A stretch of 64,000 nucleotides of DNA, taken from the NCBI GenBank assembly GCA_040357565.1, contig JBDODJ010000037.1, one strand, 5' to 3'. The notes under the pieces are model-generated. The model was given only the letters and a program-made list of their open reading frames with translations, had not been told where the DNA came from and made no database searches. The position numbers and the translations under genes were made by a program. Origin of the DNA: Cercozoa sp. M6MM (lineage: Eukaryota > Endomyxa: Ascetosporea). Positions within the stretch are counted from its first letter, which is position 1. Each line of letters opens with the position of its first letter. Positions 1 to 15,665 of the stretch are shown in pieces.

Positions 1-320
1 TGGGTTTAAAAACCCCGTACGGGTTAACTCGGGTTTTGAACTTGCATTTTTCTTGAGGAAATACCAAACCTAAAAAGGAAGAATACTCAAAAAAAAAAAC
101 CTAAAAAAGAATACGTTTTTTGTTTACAGCACGGTGCAGCACAATCATTGCACTGGTGTGCAGACGCGTGCGCGTAGTTGCTAGTTCCCATTAGTCCGCT
201 TCGAATCTCTATCGAGTGACATATGCGACGGTGCGCCTGCGATTTTGTCATGTGTGTCCGACTGTTGTTGTGATACTGTATGATGTCCTCTCAGCGCGCT
301 TTCGACCTACTCAGGCGACG
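1..320. other. 5' flank, no gene seen
   Basis: AT-rich start of the window with short A and T runs, followed by more GC-balanced sequence upstream of the ANTH gene. No open frame or RNA gene could be supported. It may contain the promoter and 5' untranslated region of the downstream gene. Confidence 0.4.
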
Positions 321-2382
321 ATGCTGTAAGCTGAAGATGCGTTCTTGTGTTTTTGTCTAAGCTTCCAGCTGCGCTCAGGAGCGTGCTTTGCGGAAAGCCA
401 CGTTTGCAGATGATGATGTGCCCAAGGTATCACACCTGACCCGTGGGGTACTGCGCCTGCTAAGTTAGAATGTTTCGTCTGCAGGAAAAGCACGTGCAAT
501 TACTGATCAGTTTGGTCAACTCACACGGCTCCACCGTACTTTCTGCACTGCACTGGCAGCCACTTTTTTGCACCTTGTGTGTGTGTACGCTATGCGCACA
601 GAAACTGGCAGAGCTGCTGGCGCGGAGACTACGCGCGCAGCAGCGCTGGGAGCCTGTGCTGAAGACGCTTGTTGTGCTGGTCCGTCGCTGTTTAGACTCT
701 ATTGTTTCTGTGTGCCTGTATGTGTCTGTGTGCCTGTATGTGTCTGTGTGCCTNNNNNNNNNNTGTCTGTGTGCCTGTATGTGTCTGTGTGCCTGTATGT
801 GTCTGTGTGCTTGTATGTGTCTGTGCTTGTATGTGTCTGTGTGTCTGTGTGTCTGTGTATGCAGCACCGCTTAATGCGCGAGGCAAACGCCGGCCCTGCG
901 CAGCGGTTGGCGCAGCGCCTTCTCTCGCAACATGCGCACGTTTTCGACCTAGCGTCGTTTTTGGACAAGAAAGACACGTACCCTGTTTATACAGCTACGC
1001 CAGCTGCGTCTGTGTCTTGTATCTGTGTCTACCGTATACATCCATCGCAGAATGGCCTGGGGTCAGTCAACCTTCATTCGACTTTATGGCTCCTATTTGG
1101 TACGATTTTTACAGGGACACACACACACACACACACCCACGTGCACATATGTGTGCAGCACGAGAAGACGCTGAGTGTCGCGACGCTCGGTTACGATGTG
1201 CCAGAGCGACTGTACGAACCTCTCTGTGTATCTCTGCAATGTGTCGGGAAGTGGGGTATGCATGCAGGAAGAGATCACGTGCGGCGACGCTGCGCGAGTG
1301 GCAAACGGTACCACTCTGCTCTGTCTCTGTCTTGGTGTGTGCTGATGAAACTGAGTTCTCCATATGCGCGCAGACCAACAGTCACGCGTTGAGTGAGATG
1401 GCCCCGCTGCTGCTTGCGCAACTCAATGCGATCGTACTCTTTCAACAACCTTTGACCGTCTATTCGTCGTGTAGCGTACCTTGCCCTTGTTCAGGTGAAG
1501 TGCGAAATGTACCAACAAGAGGGCCGCGTGGCGTCTGCTGTCTCCGCCATGCTGCTGATGCTGAAGGATGCAATGCCTCTGTTTGCTGCTGTTTCGACCC
1601 TGTCCCTTAATGGTACTTCATTCTCTGCACGCGTACCTGTCTATCTGTATCTGTCCATTTCGTCTAATGAGTGTGTTATTGTGCAGTGCTGCAGTCGTAT
1701 AAACGCATGCGTGCGTCGCAGCTGCGCGCGTCGCTGCCGCTGTGCACGTCGTTCGCCGCACTCGTCGCCGCCTTCCGCGAGTGGGCGTCGGTGTGACTGC
1801 CTATGTTCTCACGTTCCTCTATTCTGCGTGTTGATGCTGTGCTTTGTGTGGGTAGCAACTCATTCGAACGGGCATTGTGCGGCAAGACATGCTGCCGGTA
1901 TTCCTTCGCGTCTCTGCGCGCGCGTGCGCGCGTGTGTGTGTGTGTGTGTGTGTGTCGAAAGTTACCACTATTGCGTTGGTCTTTGCTCTGCTTAGGAGTT
2001 CTGCGCGCTGCCAGAGAGCACGTTGGAGCAAATGCAGGCTCATTTGGACGACCTTGAACGCGGCGATCATCACGACAGTGACCGCAGTGATCACGACGAT
2101 GATCATTGCGACGACCGGTACTGTGATCACTTCGACGATCAGAATGAATCGTTGCGTGACGTTCTCGGTGCCGACGTGCACGTCGACGTTCATGCTGTAC
2201 ATTTTCTCTGTCTTCAAGCTGTGTGCTGTCGCACGGGCTGCGCTGGACAGGACTCGGATGATGACTTTGACCCACGCGCGATCAGCACCAGCAACAACAC
2301 TGCCACTGGTACCAGTAGCACCTTGAACCAACACAAGGACGTCACGGTGGACGACTTTTTCGACGACTTTCTGTCGTCCTAG
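321..2382 (+). CDS. ANTH-domain clathrin adaptor (AP180/CALM-like)
   Basis: Multi-exon gene. Joined exons give an N-terminal ANTH domain, which binds PtdIns(4,5)P2 at the plasma membrane and recruits clathrin. Visible landmarks are ALRKATFADDDVPKEKHVQL (family pattern ATS..PKxKHV), RLRAQQRWEPVLKTLVVL (the W..vLKaL helix), HVFDLASFLDKKDT, then QSTFIRLYGSYL joined to HEKTLSVATLGYDV, matching the Y..YL(N/D)EK region of CALM, and a closing helix LQSYKRMRASQLRASL. The tail is Asp/His-rich and ends with DDFFDDFLSS after a DSDDDFDP stretch. Such DxF-type acidic motifs commonly bind the AP2 appendage. The proposed start is the ATG at 321, with a 5-nt first coding exon spliced to 369-426 and 485 onward. 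That start is the least certain part. A (TGTGTC)n intron holds a 10-N gap. Family is convincing; exact exon edges are approximate. Confidence 0.8.
700..860 (+). repeat. (TGTGTC/TGTGCC)n intronic microsatellite with gap
   Basis: Degenerate TGTGTCTGTGTGCC repeat filling an intron of the ANTH gene, coding-strand TG orientation, interrupted by ten N at 754-763. It reads open in several frames only because it is simple sequence. Confidence 0.9.
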
Positions 2383-2710
2383 GCTGCCAGCCATCGCCGG
2401 CGCATTCATTCGATTTTCTTGTACAAATTGTACGGTAGCGTAGGTCGGGTTACGATACTTGACGCGAGCTCCTCACAGCGTTGTATAATTTGTATCGCAC
2501 GCGTAGCGTAGTCGAGTACACAAGACAACACTACTTAGTCGGTTTCTTAGAACTCACAGCAAGTCAGGCAGAAATGCAGTATCAATCCAACCTCGCGTTT
2601 TTGCAAGGGGAGCAGATGACAGGTTTCCGCGCGGATCCAGTTCGAGTTTAGACGTGCTGCAACAGCTTCGCTAGCATCTGACAGAGGAGCCCAAGCTACC
2701 GTCACAGCCG
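2383..2710. other. Intergenic, ANTH gene to USP gene
   Basis: About 330 nt between two genes on the same strand. No supported coding sequence. It presumably carries the 3' end of the ANTH transcript and the promoter of the stress-protein gene. Confidence 0.4.
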
Positions 2711-3598
2711 ATGACTGATCCCGAACAGAAGTCCCAGAGCGCTTCAGACGAGCTTGTTGCAGAGAAACAGCCGTCTGCATCTGACACGGAAAAAGTTGAA
2801 GCACAACAAGAAGAAAGCGCCAGTGCTGAGACGAGCGAATTTGAAGTTCTCGTGACCAACGTGCCTAAAACGATACTTATCGCCATCGATGATAACGATC
2901 CCAGCGAAAAAGCGCTCGCGTTTGCGTGCAAGCACTTTTTGCAGCCTCCTGATCGGGTTATCCTTATGACCGTGCGACCAGAGCCACCGGTACAAACGTT
3001 GTAAACCTGCAGATTCAGGCAACTACTAATCGAAGCACAGGTCTGGGTCACCCGCGCCACGAAGGACGAGTTTGTGCGTCACTTCTCAACGCTCGTTAAC
3101 CTTCTTGAGAAGCACCGCGGAAGGATTTTCATGGACGTAAATTGTTTTAACACAAAATCCACCGAGTTTGGACTACAACAGCTGAGTGTTGTGTAGCACA
3201 ACATCGACTGTGAGACGCACATTGGCATAGGTGATGCACGTGACGAAATTGTTGAGTATGCAAAGGAGCAAAAGGTGGATGTAATTGTGCTTGGTTCGTC
3301 AAGCAAGGTAATATTACAGTAAATGAACTGCGACTTGGGCATTTGTTTGAGGCAGAGGTTGCTGTGGGTTTAGTCACGCCTGAATTTGGGAAGCGTCTCT
3401 CAGCATGTTGTCGTAAGTTCTTGGATGTGTAAATATAAATTTGCTACCGCGGCGTACGAACAGGCCAACGCGCATTGTGCTGTGACTGTTGTTCGCGGCG
3501 AACCAAAGGCCGGCCCCCTTCGTCGCTTAAGCAGAAGACTTTCATTTTCTCGGCGAAGTCGGACGGGCGAAATCGATACACCGACGACTTCCCCGTGA
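2711..3598 (+). CDS. Universal stress protein (UspA-fold) family protein
   Basis: Five exons join in frame: 2711-2989, 3041-3136, 3197-3307, 3374-3412 and 3464-3598, giving about 219 residues. An acidic Ser/Gln/Glu-rich N-terminus (about 50 residues) precedes the Usp fold: first strand KTILIAIDDNDPSEKALAFA, then GDARDEIVEYAKEQKVDVIV, the nucleotide-loop signature LGSSSK..LNLGSVSQHVV (family G-x2-G-x9-G(S/T)), and the closing strand CAVTVVRG. The last 30 residues are basic and Ser/Arg-rich. Usp proteins bind ATP or AMP or act as dimeric stress regulators. The Gly-Ser-Val-Ser loop suggests nucleotide binding is possible, but the glycine pattern is looser than in the ATP-binding class. Introns 1 to 4 are 51, 60, 66 and 51 nt. 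The first begins GTAC and has a TACTAAT-like branch sequence. Confidence 0.85.
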
Positions 3599-4292
3599 TA
3601 ATGCGTTCGCGTGTTTCGTTTTCCTCGGCGATCCCTTGGCATGTGCATGACTTCGCTCGCGATAGGAACTTCAAGAGGAGCATGCAAGTCAATGGGCGGA
3701 AAATGCGACCGTGGCGAAACGTAAACTGCACGCACGGCAACGAGATCTAAAAAAACAAAGGAAAAAGGGGTTTTTACAGTCGTGCGGTGGTCTCTTTCGT
3801 GTAATTTGTAGTGCATGTAGTGACAGTGAGAAAGATAGTAATAGTTGGATCCCTCACTGTACTATCGACAGATAGCGTCAGACTTTAGTCAATAGTGTGC
3901 GGCTGTAGTCAGAAATACCGCGCACTATCCCCATCCGATTTGCTCCCCCCCCCCCCGCGCTCTCCTGGTATAGCCCGTGGGCCATCTCGGGCGGGCTCGG
4001 AGACTATACCCGTATAGTTCACCAGCACGTCAAAGGGTGGGGCACAAAACGGATGGGGATAGCACAGGGACTAGATTTTATCCCGATTAAATGCTGGCAC
4101 TATCCGGCTAAATGCTGGATATAGGATTTGAAGGGGTCACAAGCAACTTTTGGTATGAAGTTGATGGAAAACGATACTAATAGGATGAGTGCGGATGGAG
4201 TCAGTCAGAATATCGAAGCCCCGGGGAGTGACGTGATGTGTTTGGTACCGTTACTTGTTTTGTCGTCTACACACTGTAGCACAATATGTTGC
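3599..4292. other. Intergenic between convergent genes, with C-tract and short inverted repeat
   Basis: Convergent 3' ends flank about 700 nt. It contains a 13-nt C tract near 3946-3958 and a 13-bp inverted repeat, CTATCCCCATCCG at 3925-3937 against CGGATGGGGATAG at 4050-4062. Open frames seen here are short, lack splice support and have no recognisable similarity. Confidence 0.5.
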
Positions 4293-5077
4293 CTATTGAC
4301 TAAAGTCATAGTCAGGTGCATCGTCGTCCATCGCCCCTGGCATATTGAATGCCATATCGTCCTGCGCGTCCTGTTTCTGAATGGCCATCGATGCGACATG
4401 TTCACCTGCGGAGTTGATAGAAGTGGTACTGAAGCAGGAGGCATGCGCAGAACAGCACCGGCGCGCGTGCAAGCGCTGGCCAACAGTTGGTTCTCAAGCC
4501 GATGCGCAGCCTTGTCCGCCTGCGCACAAAGAACGGACATGTTCCCGGCAGATTGCAGTGAGATAAATAAAAAGGTACCATGTCGATGGCGACTTCAAAT
4601 GCGTTGCTCCGTGTGTTCTTTTGTTGCGACAGCAGGACCTTGGAATGCGAGTCCACGCGACCCGTCAACGAACCCTCAATGATCATCTAAACAACAGTGA
4701 CAAAATGTCGTCGACACCGACACAAATACAGGAAAAATACATTCACAAGCTCGTGCTCCAAACTGGTCACCGTCGTGCCTGATGAATGGTCGCATACCAA
4801 CAATAAAAAGGAGACATGTCATAAGACTTAGGAGCATGGCAAAATACTGAACGCTGCTGCCATTTTCGTGATCGATGCCGCTGCGTACGGTTCGCAGTAC
4901 CTGCAGACATAAATGTACACCACACACGCATTTGTAACATTGGTCTACGACAAAAAGTACGTTCGAACGGCTGCAGCCCGCGCTTTCTTTTGTAAGTCCA
5001 CCACCAAAGTGAACTAAAAGTACACATACATAGCATTGTCGGATCCATGTATACAGACACATCGACACATCACATCG

Positions 5078-5109
<32 letters not shown>

Positions 5110-5330
5110 ACACACACACGATAGGAGCAGTACCAAGAATGGGTGTAGCTTGCATTCTGCGAACAGAACACAGACACATACATACAAACGCACATGCAGA
5201 TTCAGGCACGGATGCACCTTCGACCGTGAGAGTAATCAGCGAGAGGAACTCGGTGAAGCGACTCGACAGAAAGGCATGCAGTGCGCGCACCGATGCGTTC
5301 ACGTTGTGCTCAGACTGCAGACGAACATAC

Positions 5331-5380
<50 letters not shown>

Positions 5381-5390
5381 NNNNNNNNNN

Positions 5391-5438
<48 letters not shown>

Positions 5439-5656
5439 ATACATAGAATCAACAGAAAAGGCACAATGAGAGGCGACAAGTGCTTATTGTCCAGAAGACG
5501 AGTCTTAAGTTCGTTCCGCGGCAGGCGTGCCAGAGCAAGGAGGCACACAATATCCTGAGTACACCGTTAACCAATATACTCCGTCATTATACACGAGAAA
5601 CACACATACAAGAGAGAAACATACCACCAAGGCAGAAGGGAACAGGATGCGCGACT

Positions 5657-5732
<76 letters not shown>

Positions 5733-6331
5733 GGCACTTGTCACCCCAACGCAAATCTGGGATGCGATACCACAGGCGACTCGGCGTACTCCGGCGATAG
5801 CAGTACAAAGTAGTCAACGGCATTCTGCATAGACGTATTCAAAATAGACGTATTCAAAATAGTAGGGTTGTCTGAGTGACAGGATGTACCAGGAGCTTCT
5901 TGTTTCGTAGTTCTTGCAGCGCCAATGTTGCCTGTGCATAATCGCATCACTGCGTAAAACGTACATATACACATGGGTATGTACCAAAGCACCGCAGACG
6001 TAGCGGTTGGCCGCGGGTCGGCGACGCTTGGAGAACACTCGTCGCGGCGTGTCCGCGTACATACTGTAGTGCACACACAGGGAAGTCGCAAGTACACATG
6101 TACCGCTAGCTGTGGTGCACTCAAACGAAAGTACGAGTCTTCTTTTAGGGTGCGGTTCGCCCAGTTGCGCGCGGCTCTGTCGTTCGCACTCGTTGGTACT
6201 TAATACGCATCCAAACAAACGCAGGTGGGACAAAGTGTACGTGAAGTCATTGGCACACAAAGCAAGCACAATGCCGCGTTCGCACACCGAAAGAATCGTC
6301 TGCCTGGCCTTCTGTGCACAGAAAGCATGTG

Positions 6332-6383
<52 letters not shown>

Positions 6384-6530
6384 TACATGTATCGTATTTG
6401 CCGATCACAGGATGCCGCCGGCTCCAANNNNNNNNNNNNNNNNNNNNNNNNNNNNNNNNNNNNNNNNNNNNNNNNNNNNNNNNNNNNNNNNNNNNNNNNN
6501 NNNNNNNNNNNNNNNNNNNNNNNNNNNCTT

Positions 6531-6609
<79 letters not shown>

Positions 6610-7245
6610 CTACTCGTAGTTACGCAGGTGTACCATTGTGCGAGCGACCTGGTAGGCGCCCTGTAGCGCGTTCTGTGCTTTGTGCGGCTCGCCGGTGGAG
6701 CTTTGGAGCTGCGCCAGCTGCAGCTGCAACTGGACTTGCGTCTCCAGCGCGGCGTCCTGCTGACTCATCTTGAGCTGGCGCTTCAGCTGCTCCAGCTCAC
6801 TCTGCGGAACATTCATGTCGGACAAAGTGTACGCGAAGTCATCGGCACACGGTACAAGCATCACACCAACAAAACACTGAGTACCTGCACGGAGGAAGCG
6901 GCGCGACCCTCCCAAACCGCGTCCGTCTGAACGTCCATGTTGTGCTGCACGCACAGGCACAAAAATCCACACATGCACCACACATGCAAGAAACGCCGAT
7001 TTGGTCCGTACCCGACGTGCAAGAGCCACAAGTTGCCGCACGAGCTTGACGTCCTTGGAGTTCGTCTGAACATGCTGCAGCGCGATTTGGATTGCCAGCC
7101 CTGGCTGCACCTTTTGGTGCACAAGGTGCTGCATGTGTTGCGCCTGTGAGGGCACAAATAATCACAAAGATCAACATCACAGAAAAATGCTCAGTACCAC
7201 TGCCTCTGGCAGCAGCTGTTGCGACAACTCGTGTAAATTCAACAT
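4293..7245 (-). CDS. COP9 signalosome subunit 1 (CSN1/GPS1), PCI domain
   Basis: Minus-strand gene with long microsatellite introns. CSN1 is the PCI-domain scaffold subunit of the COP9 signalosome, which removes NEDD8 from cullins. Exons near 4690-4570 encode IIEGSLTGRVDSHSKVLLSQ, matching the winged-helix end of the CSN1 PCI domain (family L.EG.I.ARVDSHSKIL). An exon near 5525-5455 encodes LLALARLPRNELKTRLLDNK, matching the LLCLA.L.R.ELK....D segment. Upstream helical exons include SELEQLKRQLKMSQQDAALE. The C-terminus is acidic, MDDDAPDYDFSQ, then TAG. The start at 7245 is the first ATG of the most upstream exon found (MLNLHELSQQLLPEA). An earlier exon is possible, and the N-terminal half is less like known CSN1 than the PCI half. 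One intron contains a 100-N gap (6428-6527), so an exon could be missing. Confidence 0.75.
5083..5119 (-). repeat. (CA)n microsatellite in CSN1 intron
   Basis: About 18 CA units on the plus strand, so (GT)n on the CSN1 coding strand, with one CTCA interruption. Confidence 0.9.
5336..5437 (-). repeat. (CA)n microsatellite with 10-N gap in CSN1 intron
   Basis: Long CA array with Ns at 5381-5390. The coding-strand sense is GT. The true length is unknown because the assembly breaks inside it. Confidence 0.9.
5656..5731 (-). repeat. (CA)n microsatellite in CSN1 intron
   Basis: Uninterrupted array of about 37 CA units. Coding-strand sense is GT. Confidence 0.9.
6333..6609. repeat. Two (GT)n arrays flanking a 100-N gap in CSN1
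   Basis: GT arrays at about 6333-6382 and 6534-6608 lie either side of unique sequence and the gap at 6428-6527. Here GT is on the plus strand, so the CSN1 coding strand reads CA, opposite to most intronic arrays in this window. Confidence 0.85.
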
Positions 7246-7609
7246 CTGCCAAGCCAGTCAAACTTCGTGATCAATTATGGGCTTTCCAATGCAAGAACGA
7301 CACTGTCGTGCTTCTGGGGTTAAGTGAATGCAACTTAGCTAAGTGAAACCACCCGTGGGCACATTAAGTGACTGCAGAAAACCCAACCCGGCTACTGGTC
7401 CAGGAACTTGAAAACCAACAAAAAAAGAAAACTCGAATGCGTCGGCAGTTGGCCAGTATTCAAAACCAGTGAAGGCCATCGTCATTGATGTGTTTACATT
7501 ACATGATCATCATGAACGGAGTGTTCTGACCACTGGACCAACCAAGAGCTAAGTGAAGAAGTTATTACAGTTGAATGAAAACGGTTTTTTGTTTGTCTCC
7601 TCATGCATC
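7246..7609. other. Intergenic between two minus-strand genes
   Basis: About 360 nt upstream of CSN1 and downstream of the fibronectin-III-type gene. No supported gene. It probably holds the CSN1 promoter. Confidence 0.4.
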
Positions 7610-11397
<3,788 letters not shown>

Positions 11398-11835
11398 TGG
11401 GTGGCAGAGATCAAAGACTGACTGCAGCGTACACACGCCTCACCGGTTTTCAGACGACGGCGTCGACAGGAAGGGAACTGTACGGAACAACATCGATAGC
11501 AGATCTTTGAGACCTTACAGTGCAAAAAGTACCACATCCGACGCTATTGAACCAGAGTTGTTAAACTGGGCGCAGCCGCCCACAGCTATTTGGCGGCTAT
11601 AGCTGTCAAAAACGGTGTTTGTCTTTGCAATTGAGCTTGCGTCGTCGGCCACTGCTTGTAAATTAGTATCGGAATCGAATTACAGCAAAAAAAAAAAAAA
11701 AAAAAAACAACTACACGCCGCCACTTGGTTCGTTGTTTTCGCCTGGTGGCGTTGTTTTCGCGCCAAGCCAGCTGCCGGATTTTAGTTCAACCTCACGCAC
11801 ACGACGAGTCTCCAAGCCGAGCAAGGACGGGAAGG
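11398..11835. other. Intergenic with 21-nt A tract
   Basis: Lies between the start of the fibronectin-III-type gene and the end of the ABC transporter gene, both on the minus strand. Contains a run of about 21 A at 11686-11706 (T on the gene strand). No coding sequence supported. Confidence 0.45.
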
Positions 11836-12537
11836 TTACTCGACCTGGTCGCCGAACAGACGCAAAAAGGCGCGATTACGCAAGACCTCGTCGCGCAAGC
11901 CATGAGCCACCACCTGTATGCAGTTTAAGTAGCGCACACATTGGCAACATCACTCCGTGTGACCCTGGATACCTCGCCCTTGTCGAGAACGGCGACGTGT
12001 GTAGCCACTTCCTTTACCTACAGGGAACCACAAGTTACTTGTGCATGCGTGAACACAAGCATGCGAACTACGGTGGAGTGTCGGTGCGCCACAATGACGA
12101 CAGCTGCTCCCGCCGCGACCATCTCGCGCACTTGGCGCAGCACGCTCTGCTCCGTCGCGCCGTCCAGAGCCGAGGTCGGCTCGTCCTACATGTCAACATC
12201 CACATACACACACACACACACCCAAGTTATGCACACGCATAACGAACAAGCCAAGGTGACTACCAAGATGACGAGCTGCGCATCGCGGCGCATCCACGCG
12301 CGCGCCAGTGCAAGTCGCTGTCGCTCGCCGCCACTGAGCGTTTGTCCGCGCTGATGCAGACACTCGTCTTGTCCGTGCGGAAGTTCATCGATGACCTGAC
12401 GAACGTGGGCCTGCTCGAGTGCGAGGTGCAGCTGCTTGGGCGACGCGTTGCTTTGAGTGTCAGCAAGGCGCAGGTTGTCTGCCGTCGACATTGAGAAAAG
12501 TGACGGGTCCTGCGGCACTCTATGTGTGCGTCATCCG

Positions 12538-12573
<36 letters not shown>

Positions 12574-15090
12574 ACATAGCCATGTTGGACACAACATACG
12601 CCATCACGGAGGAAAGAAGGGGAAAAGTACAGAGCAATGTGACGACGCCATTGCTGCGTGTCAAGATCAAGGACGCGCTCGGTGCTACTGTCGTCAGTGA
12701 CACGAGTGCTGGCTGTGACACTGCCCTGTTGCGGTGAATAGAAACGCAGCAACAGCTTTGTCAACGTCTAACGATCAAAACACAGCACACATACATACAC
12801 AGACACAGACATGCGATGCCTATTTATTGTGCGAGTAAAGACGTTACAGACTTGCCGCCGCCGGAAGGTCCAACAAGCGCAGTCACGGTACCGGCACGCA
12901 AAGGCAACGTCACGTTCTTACTGTGCCATCTCACAGCGTAAAAACAGAGAAGTCAAGGGATATACGGAGTGGAGGAGTACAGCACCGGTCGTTCGGGTCG
13001 CGACGGGTATGCAAAAGTGACGTTGTGAAGAGAGACACCGGTCCAGGTGCACTCACTATCATCCGCCTTCGACTCTGATACGACAGAGTAAGCTATAGGG
13101 GACGTAGAGATGTATAACAGCAACAAAGTTACCCTCAATGACTTCAGGTTCAAACTCGGTCTGCAGCGATCTGACGAAGTTGAATTGGGCGGCACCTGTG
13201 CAAGTGTCAGTTCCCCTTGTGGTCGCCCCCAACCTGATACCAAACTGAGAATGAAAGTCGCACCCTCTCGCACACACCGCAGCGACTTAAACAGCGACAC
13301 CTGTTCCACATGCATATACACAGAAACAGACATACAGACACAGACACACAGACACACAGACACACAGACACACAGACACACACACACACACACACAGCGG
13401 GAGACAAAGAGCATACCAAGTGAAGCACGCCGACGACTGCCTTGCTCACGATGCCAGGCACGGCAGCAGCAGGCAGGTGCCGCAACGTCACAATGCTCCA
13501 GGTGCACATGGCCGGGAAGGCATTGCGCAACAGTGACTGAGCACACACCTCTCGCATTGACAGACAGGAAACCAGCCGGCATCTAGGGTACCGTGCGCAG
13601 TTGAGACAAGGTTTCGGCAGCAGCGTTCATCATTTGCGCAGACATGCACCTACAACACGCAAACACACATGCATACGCTGCAACATCGTGAGTGATTATA
13701 TCAGAGGAAAAACACATCTCTGACACGCGTCTAAGCTGCCAATTCTGAGCGTCGGCACCCTGCAAAGATACAAGGCACATTGTCCTAGGTACGGGCAAGA
13801 ACAGACACTAAATGCGATAAAGTAGAAGGAACCAAGGCGCGCAGCAGAGAGATACCCGTGGATGTGATACACTCTGCGCACACACTCTCACATGCACATG
13901 CGCATACAAAGAGGTGAGTATCATGCCAATCCGCGATACCAGCAAAAGCACTGGTGGCACGCGCCAAAGCCTCCTTGGCGGCTGCACAAATGTGGGGTGT
14001 ATAAACACAGACACAGACACAGACACATTAAACGCTACCAGCACGTCGGCGCGCACTCATGCCCTGCAGCGCGTTGATGCCACCGACGACAACCACCAAG
14101 GGCAAAATGGACCCTGCATGGGACGGACGTAAGCAACGGGGGGGGGGGGGTGAGTAGGTAAACGAGTGTATGTTACATCCAAGAGAGGAGATGAGCGACT
14201 TGGCGTGCCACACTGTCATCATTGCCGACGCCAGAAGACTCGGCACACCTGCGGTACCAACATGATCGATCAGTGAACACGTGCAGCACAGTGTACCCTC
14301 AATGGACAGAGCAGATGTGACACTGTCGTCGCTGCAGATGCGCACCGCCAGTGCAGTGGCCGCGTGACGGTTGTGTCGCCGCCCAGTGTCACCATCCTCA
14401 CTCGAGGACTCGGTCACACTGTTCGACTCTGTCACATCATCACTGTCACCAGTGTGGCTCTCGTGCCCTCCAAAGTAAGCATCGTAGGAGGCTGCAGTGG
14501 CCAGCAGCGGAGACGCCTGGGCCTCATCGCGCAACTGACGCGTCTTCCGACTACGGCATCGAAGAGCAGATACTTGTTTTGCCTTACCCTCTTGTTTCTC
14601 AGTCGATAAGAAAACTCACCGAGCGAGCCACGAGGCCGCAGTGTCGTTGGCAAACTTCACAAGCGCCACCGAGGCAGCGAAACGCAGCAGAAAGCGCGGG
14701 TCGGCAATGCCTGTCGCACAGAGGTGTACAAGACTCAACCGCTCGTAAATCGCAGAATGTACCATCAGCGTTGAAGAGAGTCACAAGCGGCGACAACACC
14801 GGCGACTACGCACAGGGTACAACCAGGAGCAGATCATACCGATGCGGAGATAATTTTAACATTGATACCTTACACGCGCCAAAATCCGAGAGCGCTGGCG
14901 ACGTCAAAGAGCGCAGGAACTCGCTTTCGGCAGCGCCAACGCAAGTAGACACTGCAAACTTGACAACACACTCAAAATATCAGGTATTCGTAGTGGATCG
15001 CGTACCTGCAGCATGAGCAATCATGCACGGCGCACCCAAGCCCGAAAACGCAAAGCCCAGGAAGGAACTTAGACCGTTGTTGTCCCCCAT
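11836..15090 (-). CDS. ABC half-transporter (ABCB/TAP-like), one membrane domain and one ATPase domain
   Basis: Multi-exon. The proposed start at 15090 gives MGDNNGLSSFLGFAFSGLGA, typical of the first membrane helix. Membrane-domain exons follow, including PLVVVVGGINALQGMSARRR and KEALARATSAFAGIAD (like the intracellular helix QDALAEATA.AEE). The nucleotide-binding domain starts SLHNVTFAYPSRPERPVL. It has the Walker A loop TALVGPSGGGK, interrupted by an intron, then LLLRFYSPQQG, Q-loop region VPQDPSLF, signature LSGGERQRLALARAWM, Walker B DAQLVIL joined to DEPTSALDGATEQSVL, and H-loop VAHRHSTV. The C-terminus reads LDKGEVVAHGLRDEVLRNRA and ends at 11836. All catalytic motifs are intact. Half-transporters dimerise to export peptides or other solutes; substrate and membrane are unknown. 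A Ser/Asp-rich insert is encoded near 14530-14350. Confidence 0.88.
12197..12223 (-). repeat. Short (CA)n, intronic
   Basis: About ten CA units between the Walker A/signature exon and the Walker B exon. Coding-strand sense is GT. Confidence 0.8.
12538..12570 (-). repeat. (CA)n microsatellite, intronic
   Basis: About 16 CA units in an ABC-transporter intron. Coding-strand sense is GT. Confidence 0.85.
13319..13396 (-). repeat. (CAGACA)n/(CA)n microsatellite, intronic
   Basis: Compound repeat of ACAGACAC units grading into pure CA. Coding-strand sense is TGTCTG/GT. Confidence 0.85.
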
Positions 15091-15280
15091 TTCGTAGTAG
15101 ACCGTTCCTGCACTTGGTGAATTCAGCTAGATACACGAAAAACAAGGGTACATTATTTACTGTATAATCACGATTTTGTCTTGGCCGCTGGACTCTGTGT
15201 TGCTGTCTACTCTACATAGGTTGCCATTGTGCTTATCGTTGTGTTAATCTAACACACTGGCGTAATTCGACCTTTGTGCC

Positions 15281-15577
15281 TCACGCGCGCTCCAATGAAC
15301 CAGGGCGTTTTGGGCGCCTTCCACGACGACGTTGCTGTGCCGGCGACTTCGTCGCGCTCTGGTACGCTTCTTTAGATGGGACTGGTACGCGATACACTTT
15401 CCGCAGATAGTCGGTCGCGCAAAAGCCGCAGCAGATCGCGATCGCGCAGTCGCACCCGTCGGTATACTTGTGCGTGAGCACGTGCGTGCTTAGGGGAATG
15501 AAAGTTATCACAGGGAGCGCCGCGAGAGAGAGCAGGGACCGCGTGATGCCACGATGCTCTCCAGTGCTGCCGGTAGA
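15281..15577 (-). CDS. Small two-helix membrane protein, VMA21-like (partial 5' end)
   Basis: Open minus-strand frame ending at 15281. It encodes a hydrophobic segment GITRSLLSLAALPVITFIPL, a polar turn with HKYTDG, a second Cys-rich hydrophobic stretch CDCAIAICCGFCATDYLR, and a basic tail (QQRRRGRRPKRPG). The length and two-helix hairpin resemble VMA21, the ER chaperone for V-ATPase Vo assembly, whose first helix has a similar LPVLTFF pattern. The match is weak and no ER-retrieval motif is seen. No ATG lies in the frame before an upstream stop, so the start codon must lie in another exon, perhaps close to the divergent kinase gene start. Confidence 0.4.
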   Translation of the reverse strand, partial: STGSTGEHRGITRSLLSLAALPVITFIPLSTHVLTHKYTDGCDCAIAICCGFCATDYLRKVYRVPVPSKEAYQSATKSPAQQRRRGRRPKRPGSLERA

Positions 15578-15665
15578 TTATCTCTGCTTTTCCTGTAGCT
15601 AGCCCGCCTTATGTGTGGTCCGCTTAGCCAAGTGGCAAGCACACACGATCAAGGATCGATACTTC

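Noticed and set aside
3001..3018. An apparent 18-nt intron in the USP gene (and similar ultra-short ones at 1141 and 53368)
   Set aside because: In each case an alternative pair of splice sites gives a 50-60-nt intron, keeps the frame and matches the family better (for example 2990-3040), so ultra-short introns are not needed.
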